64,000 bases of DNA. It comes from Bathynomus jamesi. Lineage: Eukaryota > Arthropoda > Malacostraca > Isopoda > Cirolanidae. Under the pieces are notes generated by a model that was not told the origin of the DNA, ran no database searches, and saw only the letters and a program-made list of their open reading frames with translations. The stretch is from contig JAJOZX010012215.1 of the NCBI GenBank assembly GCA_023014485.1, positions 37,003 to 101,002 on the forward strand, read 5' to 3'. How positions within the stretch are numbered: position 1 is the first letter of the stretch; each line of letters opens with the position of its first letter. The translations under genes were made by a program, and so were the position numbers. Positions 62,841-64,000 of this stretch are shown one piece after another.

Positions 62841-64000
62841 CGGGTGGTCCGAAAAAAATGACGCATTTTTAAAAAATTAATATCTCAGTACCCCCTTCCT
62901 TATCATGACAATTTTTATATGCAAGATACTTTCAAATTCTTTTTTTGAATGCAAGAAACGGAATTCTGATATCTTTTATAGTTTTCTCGCAATTAACAAA
63001 AGTAACAACATGGGTAAAAAAAACGAATATCATGAGAAAGGAAAATTTAATCAGAAATTTAACTAATTAATTACAGTAAATGATCGATTGGACCACCACT
63101 CTGTTGACACACTAATCTGTCTTTCTTCCACACAAAAATAATACTTCTTACTTCATTAATGCCAATTTCTTGCCAAGATTCAAGTATTTACTTTTAATTC
63201 TGATTCGGTGAATTTTCTCGTCGACCTCGGTAACCTTCTTTTAGTAACTCCCAAAAGTAGTCCATAGGAGTACAATCTGGGCTTTCTTTGTGGTGGCCAC
63301 TCATTTTCGTTATTAATTTGGTGTATTGCTAATCAGAAACGACTGTGGGCGTAGCTTGTATGCGACGGTGCTCCATCTTGTTGAAAATGATAAATCATTT
63401 TCTTGATACAGGCGACGACAATCCGGCAAAATTTGTTCTTAAAAGTTCAATGTAATTTGCAGAATTCACCTTTGTCTTTTCAGTTTCAATAAAATGACAT
63501 GTCTTGCCATTCCAAGAGACCCCTGCAGATATCATAACCTTTTTGGAGAATCTTGACGTTTCATGATACAATCTGTTTATTGAATGTCACACTTTTTACC
63601 ACGCCCGTAGAAACATCATTTTGACGGTTTCGCGGAATTTCTAGAGTGAAATCTTTTTCATCCGTGAAGACTATTTTTAATATCAACGACAGAGAAATTA
63701 TCAAGTAACTTTCTGCACCTTGTTTTTCTTTTATCCTTAACAGTATCACTTTTTCTAGAAGATACTATTCTTTTGAAGGCTTTTAGTTTTTGTGCTTTAA
63801 TTATTCGGTGTACAGAAGTCTTCCAATATTCAAATGTTTAGCAATTGTTCTTTGTGACAAATGACTGGTTATTCTTGAGAGCATGATTTATCGTTGATGT
63901 AATCCACATTTTCTGGAACCGAAGCTGTTTAGGTCTACCGTCCTGGTTTTTGGCAGTACTTCCCGATTCGCGAATCTCTTTAAGAGTCTTTCCACTGCAC
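62841..64000 (-). mobile_element. Mariner-like element, 3' end, continues beyond the window
   Basis: CGGGTGGTCCGAAAAAAATG next to a (TA)n run looks like the terminal repeat of a mariner of the DDE_3 class. A decayed transposase frame lies on the minus strand from about 63066 to the window edge. The other end is outside the window. Confidence 0.72.
63066..64000 (-). pseudogene. Mariner transposase (DDE_3 type), partial and decayed
   Basis: From the window edge inward it reads GKTLKEIRESGSTAKNQDGR, PKQLRFQKM (end of the helix-turn-helix region), KIVFTDEKDFTLEIPRNRQN (first catalytic D), MIYHFQQDGAPSHTSYAHSR (second D) and NEWPPQRKPRLYSYGLLLG (third motif, where the usual SPDLNPMDY is scrambled by indels), then KFTESELK and ARNWH. 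Many stops and frameshifts break it. The N-terminus lies outside the window. Confidence 0.78.

Overview
The window is eukaryotic, AT-rich and almost entirely made of transposable elements. I see no convincing single-copy host gene. The element mix (CR1-like and jockey-like LINEs, mariners, a Tigger/pogo relic, many hATs, CACTG-ended elements, 4-bp-duplication long-TIR elements, piggyBac-like MITEs, a 5S-derived SINE) and the CCTAA-rich repeats (compare the arthropod telomere unit TTAGG) suggest an invertebrate animal, most likely an arthropod such as a crustacean. The species cannot be read from the sequence. I established most element boundaries by matching inverted ends and target-site duplications (TSDs) by eye.

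0.9-6.2 kb: a Tigger/pogo relic (TA TSD) split by a 4.25-kb long-TIR element (TSD TTCT). 6.2-9.7 kb: non-coding, with dispersed repeats. 9.7-10.8 kb: fragments of three LINEs. 10.9-15.1 kb: a second, related long-TIR element with an intact 809-aa transposase-like gene on the minus strand. 15.5-32.6 kb: one 5'-truncated CR1-like LINE (minus strand, about 3.9 kb in total) broken by a mariner, a hAT and a MITE. The mariner in turn holds two inverted copies of a non-autonomous hAT, one of which holds another copy of the 4.3-kb long-TIR element (TSD GTTA), and a CACTGG-ended element.

32.6-35.3 kb: hAT ends and a small BED-finger hAT. 35.3-43.2 kb: a hAT (TSD TCCTTGAT) holding a mariner, a second hAT (TSD GTACAAG) that itself carries a GC-richer element with an intact 740-codon gene, and a MITE. 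43.3-46.3 kb: a CACTGG-ended element (TSD TTA) with an intact three-exon, 564-aa gene. 46.4-49.1 kb: a decayed jockey-like LINE with two MITEs. 49.8-55.7 kb: a ZMYM1-type hAT interrupted by another hAT. 55.9-62.5 kb: stacked MITEs, palindromes and minisatellites. 62.5-64.0 kb: a 5S rRNA-derived SINE and a decaying mariner that runs off the window.

Three apparently intact element genes stand out: 11767-14196, 38554-40773 and the spliced gene 46063-43539 (all minus strand). The rest are relics. The genes do not form a pathway. The logic of the region is layered insertion, and the TSDs give a relative order of events.
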